The notes beneath the pieces were generated by a model. It was given only the letters and a program-made list of their open reading frames with translations, made no database searches and had not been told where the DNA came from. This document shows positions 8,151 to 16,362 of a DNA stretch of 64,000 bases, piece after piece (the first letter of the stretch is position 1; every line of letters starts with the position of its first letter). This stretch comes from Bacteroidota bacterium. GTDB taxonomy: Bacteria > Bacteroidota > Bacteroidia > UKL13-3. The stretch lies in NCBI GenBank assembly GCA_025359805.1, contig JANYDU010000046.1, positions 1-64,000 of the forward strand. The letters are read 5' to 3'. Made by a program: the position numbers and the translations under genes.

Positions 8151-8230
8151 TATTCTTTTCGATTATGGTACCACATATTTTATTTAGTTTATTTCCTTAT
8201 GATGTATATTTTTGTTTTACATAAAAAAGC

Positions 8231-8689
8231 ATGAAACTAATTTACCTCTTTATTACAACCATTATTATTCTGAGTTTCAAATCTCATCCACATCAACTTA
8301 AAGATGAAACCTCATATCGTGTAAAAGCAAATTTTTTAGCCTATCAAACGGCAATGGGAAAAGGAAAAGGAATTATATTTAGATTAACGATAAGTAACTC
8401 TAATTTAAAAAATGATTTTACAATTGATTCCTTTTATGTGCATAATAAATCGCTCCCATTTATCATAAAAAAAATAAAAAACGGCATGACACTTGAATCA
8501 AATTATTTATTATCAAAGCCTGAACCTTCCCTATCATCCGATACAAAAAAAACCGAAAATATCATCCAAAATAATGATGTAATTATTGATAAACATTTAT
8601 TTACTCCTTCATGGGTAATTATAAACCATGAGGGTAAAACTAATAAAATCCTCATCAACAAATTTGATAAAATAGAAGAATCACATTAA
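8231..8689 (+). CDS. Small secreted protein of unknown function
   Basis: The 152-residue product starts with a hydrophobic signal segment (about residues 2-16, LIYLFITTIIILSF) and is otherwise polar, Lys/Asn/Ser-rich and beta-prone, with no cysteine and no domain I recognise. It lies 12 bases upstream of the giant T9SS protein gene in the same direction, so the two probably share a transcript; a TATTTTTG sequence at 8207-8214 could be its -7 element, although no -33 element is visible. It may be a periplasmic partner of the large protein. Function unknown. Confidence 0.6.
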   Translation: MKLIYLFITTIIILSFKSHPHQLKDETSYRVKANFLAYQTAMGKGKGIIFRLTISNSNLKNDFTIDSFYVHNKSLPFIIKKIKNGMTLESNYLLSKPEPSLSSDTKKTENIIQNNDVIIDKHLFTPSWVIINHEGKTNKILINKFDKIEESH

Positions 8690-8701
8690 AAAAAATACAA
8701 T

Positions 8702-11700
8702 ATGAAAAAAAAATTACTCTTACCAATAGTGTCTATTTCAAGTATTGCAATACTGCTCTGTTTGTTTATTTTATCTAATAAAAAACCTCTAACTGAAAGA
8801 GAAAAATTTAGTCAGTTTTTAAAAGAACATCCCTTCAACAACCATCCAAAAACAAGTGCTAAAAAACACGAAATTTTTGATAGTGAGGAGGAGGAGGAAA
8901 ATGAAACTGATGCTCCAAATTTAGCATGGGAACAAGATTATTTACGCACACTAAATCCTAGTTTAGGAAGACCAACACCTGAAAACTTACCAAGCATTAT
9001 GCAACAAATGCGAAACATGAATAATGTGTATGGTAAATCTCCGGGAAGTTCGTCAACACCTTGGGTTGAAAGAGGCCCAAATAATGTTGGAGGAAGAACA
9101 TGTGCATTGGTTTGGGATCCTAATGATGCAACAGGAAAAAAAGTTTGGGCAGGGGGTGTATCTGGAGGACTCTGGTATAATACCGATATCACAACTGCAT
9201 CATCAACATGGATAGCCATTGATAATTTTTGGAGTAATATCGTAATTACCTGTATGGCATTTGACCCCAATAATTCATTAATAGCCTATGTAGGAACAGG
9301 TGAAGGATTTGGAACAGGGGATAGTAGAGGAGCTGGCATTTGGAAAACCATAGATGGAGGTGTTACATGGAACAATTTAAGCTCCACTTCAACGTATTAT
9401 TATGTGAATGATATTGTGGTTAGAAATGAATCCGGTTTTAGTGTGGTATATGCTGCTGTTGATGGACAATATTATAAAGGAGTTTATCATGGTGCCGCAA
9501 ATGCAGGTTTAAAAAGATCAACAAATGGTGGAACATCATGGACACAAACATTGCCTAATATACCATCACAAACTATAAATTATGTAGCTGCAGATATTGA
9601 AATTGGTGCCAATAATAGACTTTGGATAGGGACAAAAGCAAACCCTTATTCGGCAACCGATAGAGGCGGAGGAAGAGTATTATATTCAGATAATGGAACA
9701 TCATGGGTTACATCAAGTGTAACAACTGTAACTAATGGATATGGGCGAGTTGAAGTAGCTTGTGCTCCTTCAAATGCAAATTACGTATATGCTGTAGTTG
9801 AAAGTGATAATGCCGTAAGTACAATTATAAAAACTACTACAGGAGGAAGTGGATGGACATCAGTGTCACTTCCGGTTGATGCTGATTCAGGAATTCCATC
9901 AACAGATTTTTCAAGAGGACAAGCTTGGTATGATTTGATTATGGCTGTTGATCCACTAAATGAAAGTGTAGTTGTAGTTGGTGGCGTTGATTTGTTTCGT
10001 TCAATAAATGCAGGAAGTTCATGGAGTCAAATATCCAAATGGTCAAACAATAATAATTTATCTAGTTTAAACTGTTCACAAGTACATGCCGATCAACACG
10101 CTTTGGTATTTAAACCTGGCTCATCAAGCACCTTACTCTCAGGAAATGATGGAGGTGTTTTTTATACTACTTCTATTGCAACGGCTGCAATAAGTAATGT
10201 ATTTTCATCTCGAAATAATGGATATAATGTTACACAGTTTTATGCTTGTGCCATACATCCAACAGCTAATACCAATAATTTTTTAGCAGGTGCACAAGAT
10301 AATGGATCGCAAAGATTTACTTCAGCAGGAATGAATGCAACAACTACTGCATCCGGTGGTGATGGAGCTTTTTGTTTTATCGATCAAACCAATCCCAATT
10401 ATCAAATTGTATCTTATACATACAATAATTATTATTTATCAACCAATGGAGGTACAAGTTTTTCAACCACAATTTTAAGTGATGCCTCAACGGGTAGTTT
10501 TATTAATCCGGCAGATTATGATGATAACATGCACATATTATTTAGTGCAAAAAACACTTCTTCTATATACCGTGTAAGAAATATTAATAGTGTGCCAACT
10601 ACTGCAGAAACGGTAACCATAAATGGAATGTCGGGAACTGTTACACATATCCGAGTATCACCATATACAACTACATCAAGCACATTATTTGTTGGTACCG
10701 ATGTAGGTGCATTATATAAAGTAACAACGGCAAATGGAACTCCAACCACAACTCTTATTACCGGTTCTGGATTTCCTTCAGGGGCAATTTCATGTGTTGA
10801 AATTGGCGCCAGTGAAAATGAATTATTGGTTACGTTTTTTAACTATGGAGTTACTTCTGTTTGGTATACCATAAATGGCGGTACAAGTTGGATAAGTAAG
10901 GAAGGCAATTTACCTGATATGCCTGTAAGGTGGGCATTGTTTAATCCAGGAAATAGGAATGAAGTTTTATTAGCTACAGAGTTAGGCGTATGGGCTTCAA
11001 CCAACTTTAATGTGTTTAGTCCTAATTGGATACCATCTAATAGTGGGTTAGCAAATGTACGTGTAGATATGTTGCAAATCAGAAATTCGGACCGACAAGT
11101 AATTGCTGCAACTTATGGAAGAGGATTATTTTCGAGTAATGGATTTACCCCAGCCATTGGAGATTTTACAGCTTCAACAACTACATCTTGCACCGGCAAT
11201 TCCGTTTCTTTTACTGATCAATCATCAAATAACCCATCAGTATGGAGTTGGTCATTTACTCCCTCAACCGTAAATTTTTTAAGCGGAACAAATGCAAATT
11301 CTCAAAACCCTGTAGTGGCTTTTCAAAATGCAGGAACATACAGTGTAACACTTGCCGTATCAAATGCTTTGGGTGGTATTCCCAAAACAAAAACAAATTA
11401 TATAACGGTTAATCAAGCAGTAACACCATCTTTTACTTTATCATCAAATGATACTAATATTTGTGTAGGACAATCTGCCTCTTTTTCCATTTCGAGTTTA
11501 ATAAATGGAGGCTCCACTCCTATTTATCAATGGAAAATAAACAGAGTAAATACAGGAACAAATAGTGCAAATTATTCAAACTCCAATTTAAATAATTCGG
11601 ATACCATTACATGTGATGTTACAAGCAATGCAAATTGTGCACAACCTACTTTAGTTACCTCCCGAAATTTAATTATGACGGTTAGGTCTAAACCTTCAGT

Positions 11701-12400
11701 AAGTGCTACTCTTGCTAATCATTCTATTTGTTTGGGTGATACATTAATGTTAAATGGTGGAACACCAACAGGTGGATTATTTTCTGGTATAGGAGTTACT
11801 AACGACACTTTCATTTCATCTATATCAGGCGTTGGAAATTTTGCCATTAAATATTCTTACACCGCAACTAATGGATGTTCAGATTTTACCTTTGATACTA
11901 TAAAAGTAAATGCATTTCCAGCTGTTCCAATCATATCACAATTAAACAATACATTAACGTGCAATATTGCGAGTGGTGTAAGTTATCAATGGTATTTAAA
12001 TGGTGTGGCAATAAGCGGAGCAACAAATAAAACGTATGATATTTTACAGAGTGGCAATTACAATATAAAAGTAACAAATGCGGGTGGATGCAGCACTCAA
12101 TCATCAACAATTTTTGCAGTAAGAGTTGCCCTAAAATTATTAACGGTGATGAATAATTTTAAGCTCTACCCAAATCCATCAACAGCAATTTTTAAAATGG
12201 AATTTGAATTAAGTAAAAAAGAAAATATTGCATTTAAAGTACTTGATATCTCCGGCAAGTTGGTATATGAACAAAGCATTCAATATTCATCAGGAATAAA
12301 TACTCATGAAATAAATTTAGGTGCGTTACCAAAAGGAATTTATCAATTACTAATGAGTGACGAACAATCTACAATTCAACGTTCACTCCTACTTGAATAA
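8702..12400 (+). CDS. Giant T9SS-secreted beta-propeller protein with PKD/Ig-like domains
   Basis: 1232 residues. An N-terminal hydrophobic signal or anchor (about 5-25) is followed by an acidic linker with EEEEENE. Residues about 115-810 form a BNR/sortilin-like propeller region: GPNNVGGR at the entry, then recurring motifs such as GIWKTIDGGVTW, LKRSTNGGTSW, RSINAGSSW and YTINGGTSW, each an Asp-box-like blade turn. Residues about 818-905 are a PKD domain (SVSFTDQSS, WSWSF, AGTYSVTLAVSN). Ig-like Cys-containing modules follow to about 1140 (NICVGQSASF, SICLGDTLMLNGG, YQWYLNG). The last 80 residues are a type A T9SS sorting domain (KLYPNPST, LDISGKLVYE, LPKGIYQLL). It should be exported and anchored at or released from the cell surface. 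Ligand or enzymatic role unknown. Confidence 0.85.
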   Translation: MKKKLLLPIVSISSIAILLCLFILSNKKPLTEREKFSQFLKEHPFNNHPKTSAKKHEIFDSEEEEENETDAPNLAWEQDYLRTLNPSLGRPTPENLPSIMQQMRNMNNVYGKSPGSSSTPWVERGPNNVGGRTCALVWDPNDATGKKVWAGGVSGGLWYNTDITTASSTWIAIDNFWSNIVITCMAFDPNNSLIAYVGTGEGFGTGDSRGAGIWKTIDGGVTWNNLSSTSTYYYVNDIVVRNESGFSVVYAAVDGQYYKGVYHGAANAGLKRSTNGGTSWTQTLPNIPSQTINYVAADIEIGANNRLWIGTKANPYSATDRGGGRVLYSDNGTSWVTSSVTTVTNGYGRVEVACAPSNANYVYAVVESDNAVSTIIKTTTGGSGWTSVSLPVDADSGIPSTDFSRGQAWYDLIMAVDPLNESVVVVGGVDLFRSINAGSSWSQISKWSNNNNLSSLNCSQVHADQHALVFKPGSSSTLLSGNDGGVFYTTSIATAAISNVFSSRNNGYNVTQFYACAIHPTANTNNFLAGAQDNGSQRFTSAGMNATTTASGGDGAFCFIDQTNPNYQIVSYTYNNYYLSTNGGTSFSTTILSDASTGSFINPADYDDNMHILFSAKNTSSIYRVRNINSVPTTAETVTINGMSGTVTHIRVSPYTTTSSTLFVGTDVGALYKVTTANGTPTTTLITGSGFPSGAISCVEIGASENELLVTFFNYGVTSVWYTINGGTSWISKEGNLPDMPVRWALFNPGNRNEVLLATELGVWASTNFNVFSPNWIPSNSGLANVRVDMLQIRNSDRQVIAATYGRGLFSSNGFTPAIGDFTASTTTSCTGNSVSFTDQSSNNPSVWSWSFTPSTVNFLSGTNANSQNPVVAFQNAGTYSVTLAVSNALGGIPKTKTNYITVNQAVTPSFTLSSNDTNICVGQSASFSISSLINGGSTPIYQWKINRVNTGTNSANYSNSNLNNSDTITCDVTSNANCAQPTLVTSRNLIMTVRSKPSVSATLANHSICLGDTLMLNGGTPTGGLFSGIGVTNDTFISSISGVGNFAIKYSYTATNGCSDFTFDTIKVNAFPAVPIISQLNNTLTCNIASGVSYQWYLNGVAISGATNKTYDILQSGNYNIKVTNAGGCSTQSSTIFAVRVALKLLTVMNNFKLYPNPSTAIFKMEFELSKKENIAFKVLDISGKLVYEQSIQYSSGINTHEINLGALPKGIYQLLMSDEQSTIQRSLLLE

Positions 12401-12522
12401 AATTATTTGAAATTATTTTTTAAATAAATTAGGTGTTGATACAGAAATTTATTTGCATTAATTATCGATTACTCCGTTTGCTTTTTTTAACTTATCGACA
12501 CTAAATTTAATGTTTTAAAACT

Positions 12523-12867
12523 ATGCGAAAATTCAATCTCTCCTGCATTGCATTAATTATCGTAATTATTTTTTTAACCATTTTTATTACCCTAAAATTT
12601 ACTGCCGATGATACTTTAAAACAAAAAGTGGAGCACTTACAAAAAACTAAAGATTCACTTGACCAAGCAATAAAAAATATGAAGTACAAAACCAACAATC
12701 AAGATATGTTGATACTAAATACAATCAAAAAATCATACCAGCAAATTGATCAATTGCTTTATCAAAAAAAGAATATTCAAAAAGTAATAACCACTCAATT
12801 AAATCAGGTAGATAGCCTAATTAATGAATTGCAAAAAAGCAAAACAGAATATGAAAAAACTCCGTGA
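12523..12867 (+). CDS. Small single-pass membrane coiled-coil protein
   Basis: 114 residues. A short basic N-terminus and one transmembrane helix (about residues 6-26, CIALIIVIIFLTIFITL) are followed by a continuous coiled coil of Lys/Gln/Asp/Leu heptads to the end. The 3' end overlaps the next gene, whose best start is ATG 12851, by 17 bases, so the two are translationally linked. No family recognised. The upstream 120 bases hold no clear promoter. Confidence 0.6.
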   Translation: MRKFNLSCIALIIVIIFLTIFITLKFTADDTLKQKVEHLQKTKDSLDQAIKNMKYKTNNQDMLILNTIKKSYQQIDQLLYQKKNIQKVITTQLNQVDSLINELQKSKTEYEKTP

Positions 12868-13396
12868 AATAATATTAATGATAATATGTTTTACTTATGC
12901 TTATAGTGCCAAAGCACAACTGATAAAAGATACCTCATTTAGTTCAACGCTTCGTGGTGAGGTATACACATTTAAATATAAACAAGTAAATTCTACTTCA
13001 ACTAAAGAGAGTTTAAAATTGCTCTCACAATTAAATATTCCCTTTTATATTTCTACACAAAAAGATATAAATTATTTGCGAACCAATATCCAATCATCGC
13101 ATCAAATTATTTTAAAGTTAGACTCCGCAATTCAACTATTAAAAGCTGAAAACATTTTAGATAATCAATTAAAAAATGAATTACAAAATACAATTGAGCA
13201 AACAAATAATAGAGTTGATTTGTATAAAAAATCATACGAAGAATCCATAAAGATAAATGAAAACTATAGTAAGCTTTTAGCCGAAAGTATTGCAATTAAT
13301 AAGAAAAAGACAAAGACTCACAAATTAGAAACTTTTATTTGGGGAGGTTTAACGGGCATGGCATTGGGAGTAGCTACAGTTTTATTATTGAAGTGA
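12851..13396 (+). CDS. Exported coiled-coil protein with C-terminal membrane anchor
   Basis: From ATG 12851 the product has 181 residues: signal peptide MKKLREIILMIICFTYAYSA then KAQ, a beta-prone segment, a coiled coil (about 60-145) and a C-terminal transmembrane helix (WGGLTGMALGVATVLLL). A frame opening at 12824 adds nine polar residues before the signal peptide, so the internal ATG is preferred. It overlaps the preceding membrane coiled-coil gene, and both products would place coiled coils in the periplasm, hinting that they bind each other. Function unknown; the layout recalls the small spanin-like or tether proteins but nothing specific supports that. Confidence 0.6.
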   Translation: MKKLREIILMIICFTYAYSAKAQLIKDTSFSSTLRGEVYTFKYKQVNSTSTKESLKLLSQLNIPFYISTQKDINYLRTNIQSSHQIILKLDSAIQLLKAENILDNQLKNELQNTIEQTNNRVDLYKKSYEESIKINENYSKLLAESIAINKKKTKTHKLETFIWGGLTGMALGVATVLLLK

Positions 13397-13412
13397 ATAG
13401 AAAATAGTATCA

Positions 13413-14108
13413 TTATTTTTTCTTTTCATCAGAAGGTTTTTGTTTGTCTTTTTTCTTAAAAAACCCACGCAATAAAAAGCTGTGTTGAGCTGCATCCATA
13501 TTTTGTTTAAATCCTTTTGTTCCCTGTTTTACATTTACAATTGTTCTATCCAAATTATCGGCAAAAACAGTATCCATAAATAATTTTCCTATTGTACCTT
13601 TTCCTCTACGCAAGTTACCCATTACAGCAGCCAAATCACCCGTAATAAATGCTGCATTATCAACTGTAGTTTTTAGCTTAAACAACATATCGTCCATACT
13701 AATCGGTATGGTTGTTTCAATCATATCGTTATTTTCAATTTGAGGTTTTCCATTTGTACCCGGAGAGATATTCATAATTTTATTTCCCATTAATCCATCA
13801 GAACCAATAATGGCTTTTGCATCTTTTTTAATAAATTTTTGGGTACTCACATCCACTATCATATCAACCTTCACAACGGTATCGGTCAAAATTTCAATCT
13901 CTTCTATGGTGCCCACATTTATTCCGGCAAAGCGTACATTATTTCCTACCTGCAAACCATTAACATCTTTAAACATTGCACTTATTCTAAACGTATTGCT
14001 AAATAATTTTTTTGTTTCACCGATAAAATAAACTCCGGTAAAAAGCAAAGCGATACCAATGGAAACAAATATTCCCAATTTGATTTTATTAATTGATTCT
14101 TTTTTCAT
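13413..14108 (-). CDS. mlaD: MCE-domain lipid transport protein (MlaD family)
   Basis: A 231-residue substrate-binding component of a phospholipid ABC system. It has an N-terminal transmembrane helix (about 10-28, LGIFVSIGIALLFTGVYFI) and an MCE domain (about 38-118) with FKDVNGLQVGNNVRFAGINV, VDMIVDV and IGSDGLMGNKIMNISPG. A short helical tail (about 130-205) contains KGTIGKLFMD. It ends in a very basic stretch (KKKDKQKPSDEKKK). It is the last gene of mlaE-mlaF-mlaD and lies 65 bases after mlaF. mlaC and mlaB genes are not present in the cluster. Confidence 0.88.
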   Translation of the reverse strand: MKKESINKIKLGIFVSIGIALLFTGVYFIGETKKLFSNTFRISAMFKDVNGLQVGNNVRFAGINVGTIEEIEILTDTVVKVDMIVDVSTQKFIKKDAKAIIGSDGLMGNKIMNISPGTNGKPQIENNDMIETTIPISMDDMLFKLKTTVDNAAFITGDLAAVMGNLRRGKGTIGKLFMDTVFADNLDRTIVNVKQGTKGFKQNMDAAQHSFLLRGFFKKKDKQKPSDEKKK

Positions 14109-14173
14109 GTTTTTTAGTTCTTAGTTTTATAGTTCATTTTTTAGGAACTGATTGCTACATACTCAAAATTATA

Positions 14174-14941
14174 TTATTCAAAAAACGAGCGTATCCATTT
14201 ATCTTCCGATTTTTCTAATTCATCAAAAGTTCCTTCTGCATCAATCACACCCTCTTTTAAAACAATCATTCTATTTGCTGTAATTTTTGCACAAGCCATA
14301 TCATGTGTAATGATGATGGATGAAGTATTATATTTTTTTTGAACCTCTAAAATAAGTTCACTAATTTCTTTTGAGGTAATAGGATCGAGCCCTGTTGTGG
14401 GTTCGTCATACAACATGATTTCAGGTTTTAAAATAAGTGTGCGTGCAAGCCCTAAGCGTTTGCGCATACCACCTGAAAGTTCGGAAGGCATTTTATCAAT
14501 TGTATCTTCGAGTCCCACATTTTTTAGTGCTTCTTCCACCAATTTTATTTTTTCTTCTTTAGAAATTTCTTTCAAATCGCGTAATGGGAATAGTAAATTT
14601 TCTCTTACCGTCATCGAGTCATACAAAGCACCGCTTTGAAATAAAAAACCAATCTTTTTTCTGATGCTGTTTAATTCATCAATTTTTAATTCGGAAATAT
14701 TTTTTTCAAGAGCTATCATCTTGCCTTCATCTGGATTAATTAATCCAACTAAGCATTTTATCAAAACAGATTTACCGCTTCCTGATTTACCAAGTACAAC
14801 TAAATTTTCACCTTTATTTATTTTGATATTGATGTCTTTTAATACTTCATTACTTCCAAAAGTTTTTTTGAGATGAGAGATTTCAACTATCACATCATTT
14901 TGTTTTGAATCGAGAATATTTTTGGCTGTTTGTTCCATCAT
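14174..14941 (-). CDS. mlaF: Phospholipid transport ABC ATP-binding protein (MlaF family)
   Basis: A 255-residue ATPase with Walker A GKSGSGKS (about 54-61), Q-loop region IGFLFQSGALYDSMTVRENLLFPL, which is the hallmark of MlaF-type ATPases, signature ELSGGMRKRLGLARTL, Walker B IMLYDEPTTGLDP and H-loop ITHD. It energises lipid movement between the membranes with MlaE and MlaD. The stop of mlaE and the start of mlaF are directly adjacent (14942/14941), indicating coupled translation. Confidence 0.92.
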   Translation of the reverse strand: MMEQTAKNILDSKQNDVIVEISHLKKTFGSNEVLKDINIKINKGENLVVLGKSGSGKSVLIKCLVGLINPDEGKMIALEKNISELKIDELNSIRKKIGFLFQSGALYDSMTVRENLLFPLRDLKEISKEEKIKLVEEALKNVGLEDTIDKMPSELSGGMRKRLGLARTLILKPEIMLYDEPTTGLDPITSKEISELILEVQKKYNTSSIIITHDMACAKITANRMIVLKEGVIDAEGTFDELEKSEDKWIRSFFE

Positions 14942-15787
14942 TTAATTAATAAATAAACTTGTAATTTGAACCGCTACGATATCAACAATAAAAACCATTA
15001 ATGACGCAAGTACAACTGAAGAGTTAGCCGCTTCGCCCACCCCTTCAGTTCCTTTATTAGAATTATAACCCTTATAGCAAGCGATTAATCCAATAGCCAA
15101 ACCAAAGAAAATAGTTTTGATAATGGAAGGAATAACATCCGTAAAACTAAGTTGTGCAAATGCTTGTGCAAAATATAAATGAAAGCTCACATCGCCTTTT
15201 ATATTTACTCCGGCAAATGAACCAAACATAGAAATAACATCATTAAAAACAGTTAAAACGGGAAGCATTAATGTGGTAGAAAGCACCCTTGTTACAATCA
15301 CATATTTAAACGGATTTGTACCTGATACCTCCATGGCATCAATTTGTTCGGTTACTTTCATAGAGGCCAATTCGGCACCAATTCCTGAACCTACTTTTCC
15401 GGCACAAATTAAAGCTGTAATTACTGGACCAATTTCGCGAACAATAGAAACAGAAATCATTGCAGGCAACCATGATTCGGCACCAAATTCAGCCAATGTA
15501 GGGCGCGATTGAATAGTGAGCACAAGCCCCATAATGAAGCCTGTGATACCTACCAATGAAAGTGATTTGTAACCTATTAAATAAGATTGCTTCATGAGCT
15601 CATTAAACTCATAAGGCGGCTTGATCATTTCTTTAAAAAATCGTCCGGTAAAAATGGAAAAGTTAGCCACGTTAACAAAAAATATTTGAAAAACGTTATA
15701 TTGATTTTCCATTTTGGATGGAAGTTTTCCAAGCGCATCTTTTGCCTTATTTATTTTTGCTGAAAGTTGTGTTACGGTGCTGTTCAT
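14942..15787 (-). CDS. mlaE: Phospholipid transport ABC permease (MlaE family)
   Basis: A 281-residue permease. The N-terminal about 45 residues are amphipathic, followed by MlaE-domain membrane segments with GLVLTIQSRPTLAEFGAESW, ISVSIVREIGPVITALICAGKVGSGIGAEL, and ASMKVTEQIDAMEVSGTNP, the cytoplasmic EQIDAM loop of the family. The final helices contain FVFIVDIVAVQI-like hydrophobic sequence. It opens the mlaEFD operon. The intergenic stretch before it carries a repeat-like inverted element at 15800-15841. Confidence 0.92.
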   Translation of the reverse strand: MNSTVTQLSAKINKAKDALGKLPSKMENQYNVFQIFFVNVANFSIFTGRFFKEMIKPPYEFNELMKQSYLIGYKSLSLVGITGFIMGLVLTIQSRPTLAEFGAESWLPAMISVSIVREIGPVITALICAGKVGSGIGAELASMKVTEQIDAMEVSGTNPFKYVIVTRVLSTTLMLPVLTVFNDVISMFGSFAGVNIKGDVSFHLYFAQAFAQLSFTDVIPSIIKTIFFGLAIGLIACYKGYNSNKGTEGVGEAANSSVVLASLMVFIVDIVAVQITSLFIN

Positions 15788-15799
15788 TTTTTATGTGTT

Positions 15800-15841
15800 G
15801 GGTTGGCTGTTATCAGTTGGCCAATGGCTAAAAGCCAACAG
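15800..15841. repeat. Short dispersed repeat with inverted TTGGC/GCCAA units
   Basis: The stretch before mlaE contains several copies of GTTGGC and GCCAAC/GCCAAT. GCCAATGGCTAA (15820-15831) and GCCAACAG (15834-15841) recur in reverse complement at 63346-63357 and 63364-63371, inside a coding sequence. This looks like a member of a short interspersed repeat family of this genome. Confidence 0.45.
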
Positions 15842-15846
15842 CTAAA

Positions 15847-16035
15847 TTAATTCAAATATCTTCTAAGAATCCAAGCGGTACTTTCATGTTGTGCCATTAA
15901 ATCCGTTGTGCCTGCGTCTTTATTTTTTTCATTACACTCATCAATATCTTTTCTTAATTCTACAATTACTGTTTCATGATCGTTCAAAAATTCTTTCAAT
16001 AAATGTTTGTCTGTAATTCCGATTTCTAGTTTCAT
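15847..16035 (-). pseudogene. C-terminal fragment of a Dps/ferritin-like gene
   Basis: From ATG 16035 the frame encodes 62 residues (MKLEIGITDKHLLKEFLNDH and on). The pattern DHETVIVELRKDIDE, then KDAGTTDLMAQHESTAWILRRYL, matches the last helix of Dps DNA-protection ferritins (DHE..I..LR.DI, AGT.D, QHE..AW.LR..L). A complete Dps has about 155 residues with ferroxidase ligands in the missing N-terminal half, so this fragment should be inactive. The frame stays open upstream to a stop near 16085, but that extra sequence overlaps a nitroreductase remnant and is not Dps-like. Confidence 0.65.
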
Positions 16036-16036
16036 G

Positions 16037-16152
16037 TTAGTAAAGTTGTAAACCAAAAGAAAATGGAGCCAATGCAATTGTACTTAAAATACATTCCAAT
16101 TTTTCTTTAGGAATTGAGCATATCTCCAGTTAAGTGCATCTATAATTTTCAT
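16037..16152 (-). pseudogene. N-terminal remnant of a nitroreductase gene
   Basis: ATG at 16152 begins MKIIDALNWRYA, the typical start of nitroreductase family proteins (IDALNWRYATKKFD). The frame then breaks. Another frame continues SIPKEKLECILSTIALAPFS, followed by FGLQLY, matching the next conserved stretch (I..E.LE.IL.AI.LAPSS.GLQ.Y), before a stop at 16037-16039. A deletion of about eight codons (the TKKFD segment) with a frameshift explains both pieces. The remnant directly abuts the Dps fragment. Seen: both peptide motifs; inferred: the deletion. Confidence 0.6.
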
Positions 16153-16362
16153 CTTTTTAATTAGAACAAAATTGCTTTACAACGTTTTAAAATGTGTTAC
16201 ATAGTTTTTAAATTAAGTTATATTATTCACACATGTAGAATAAATAATGATTATCTGCTCAAACTATAGATGTTGGGTTATCAACTAAAAACTAAATTGA
16301 GTTGAATTCACATACCTTTACAGCTAAATAAATATCTTCAACAATAATTTCAATAAACAATC

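Noticed and set aside
8207..8214. TATTTTTG before the small secreted protein gene as a promoter
   Set aside because: It matches the -7 box but has no -33 element and sits in a T-rich stretch where chance matches are likely; mentioned only in the gene entry.
13413..15787. The mlaEFD group as a complete Mla system
   Set aside because: No MlaA, MlaB or MlaC gene is in the cluster, so only the inner-membrane complex is called; the other parts may be elsewhere or not used.
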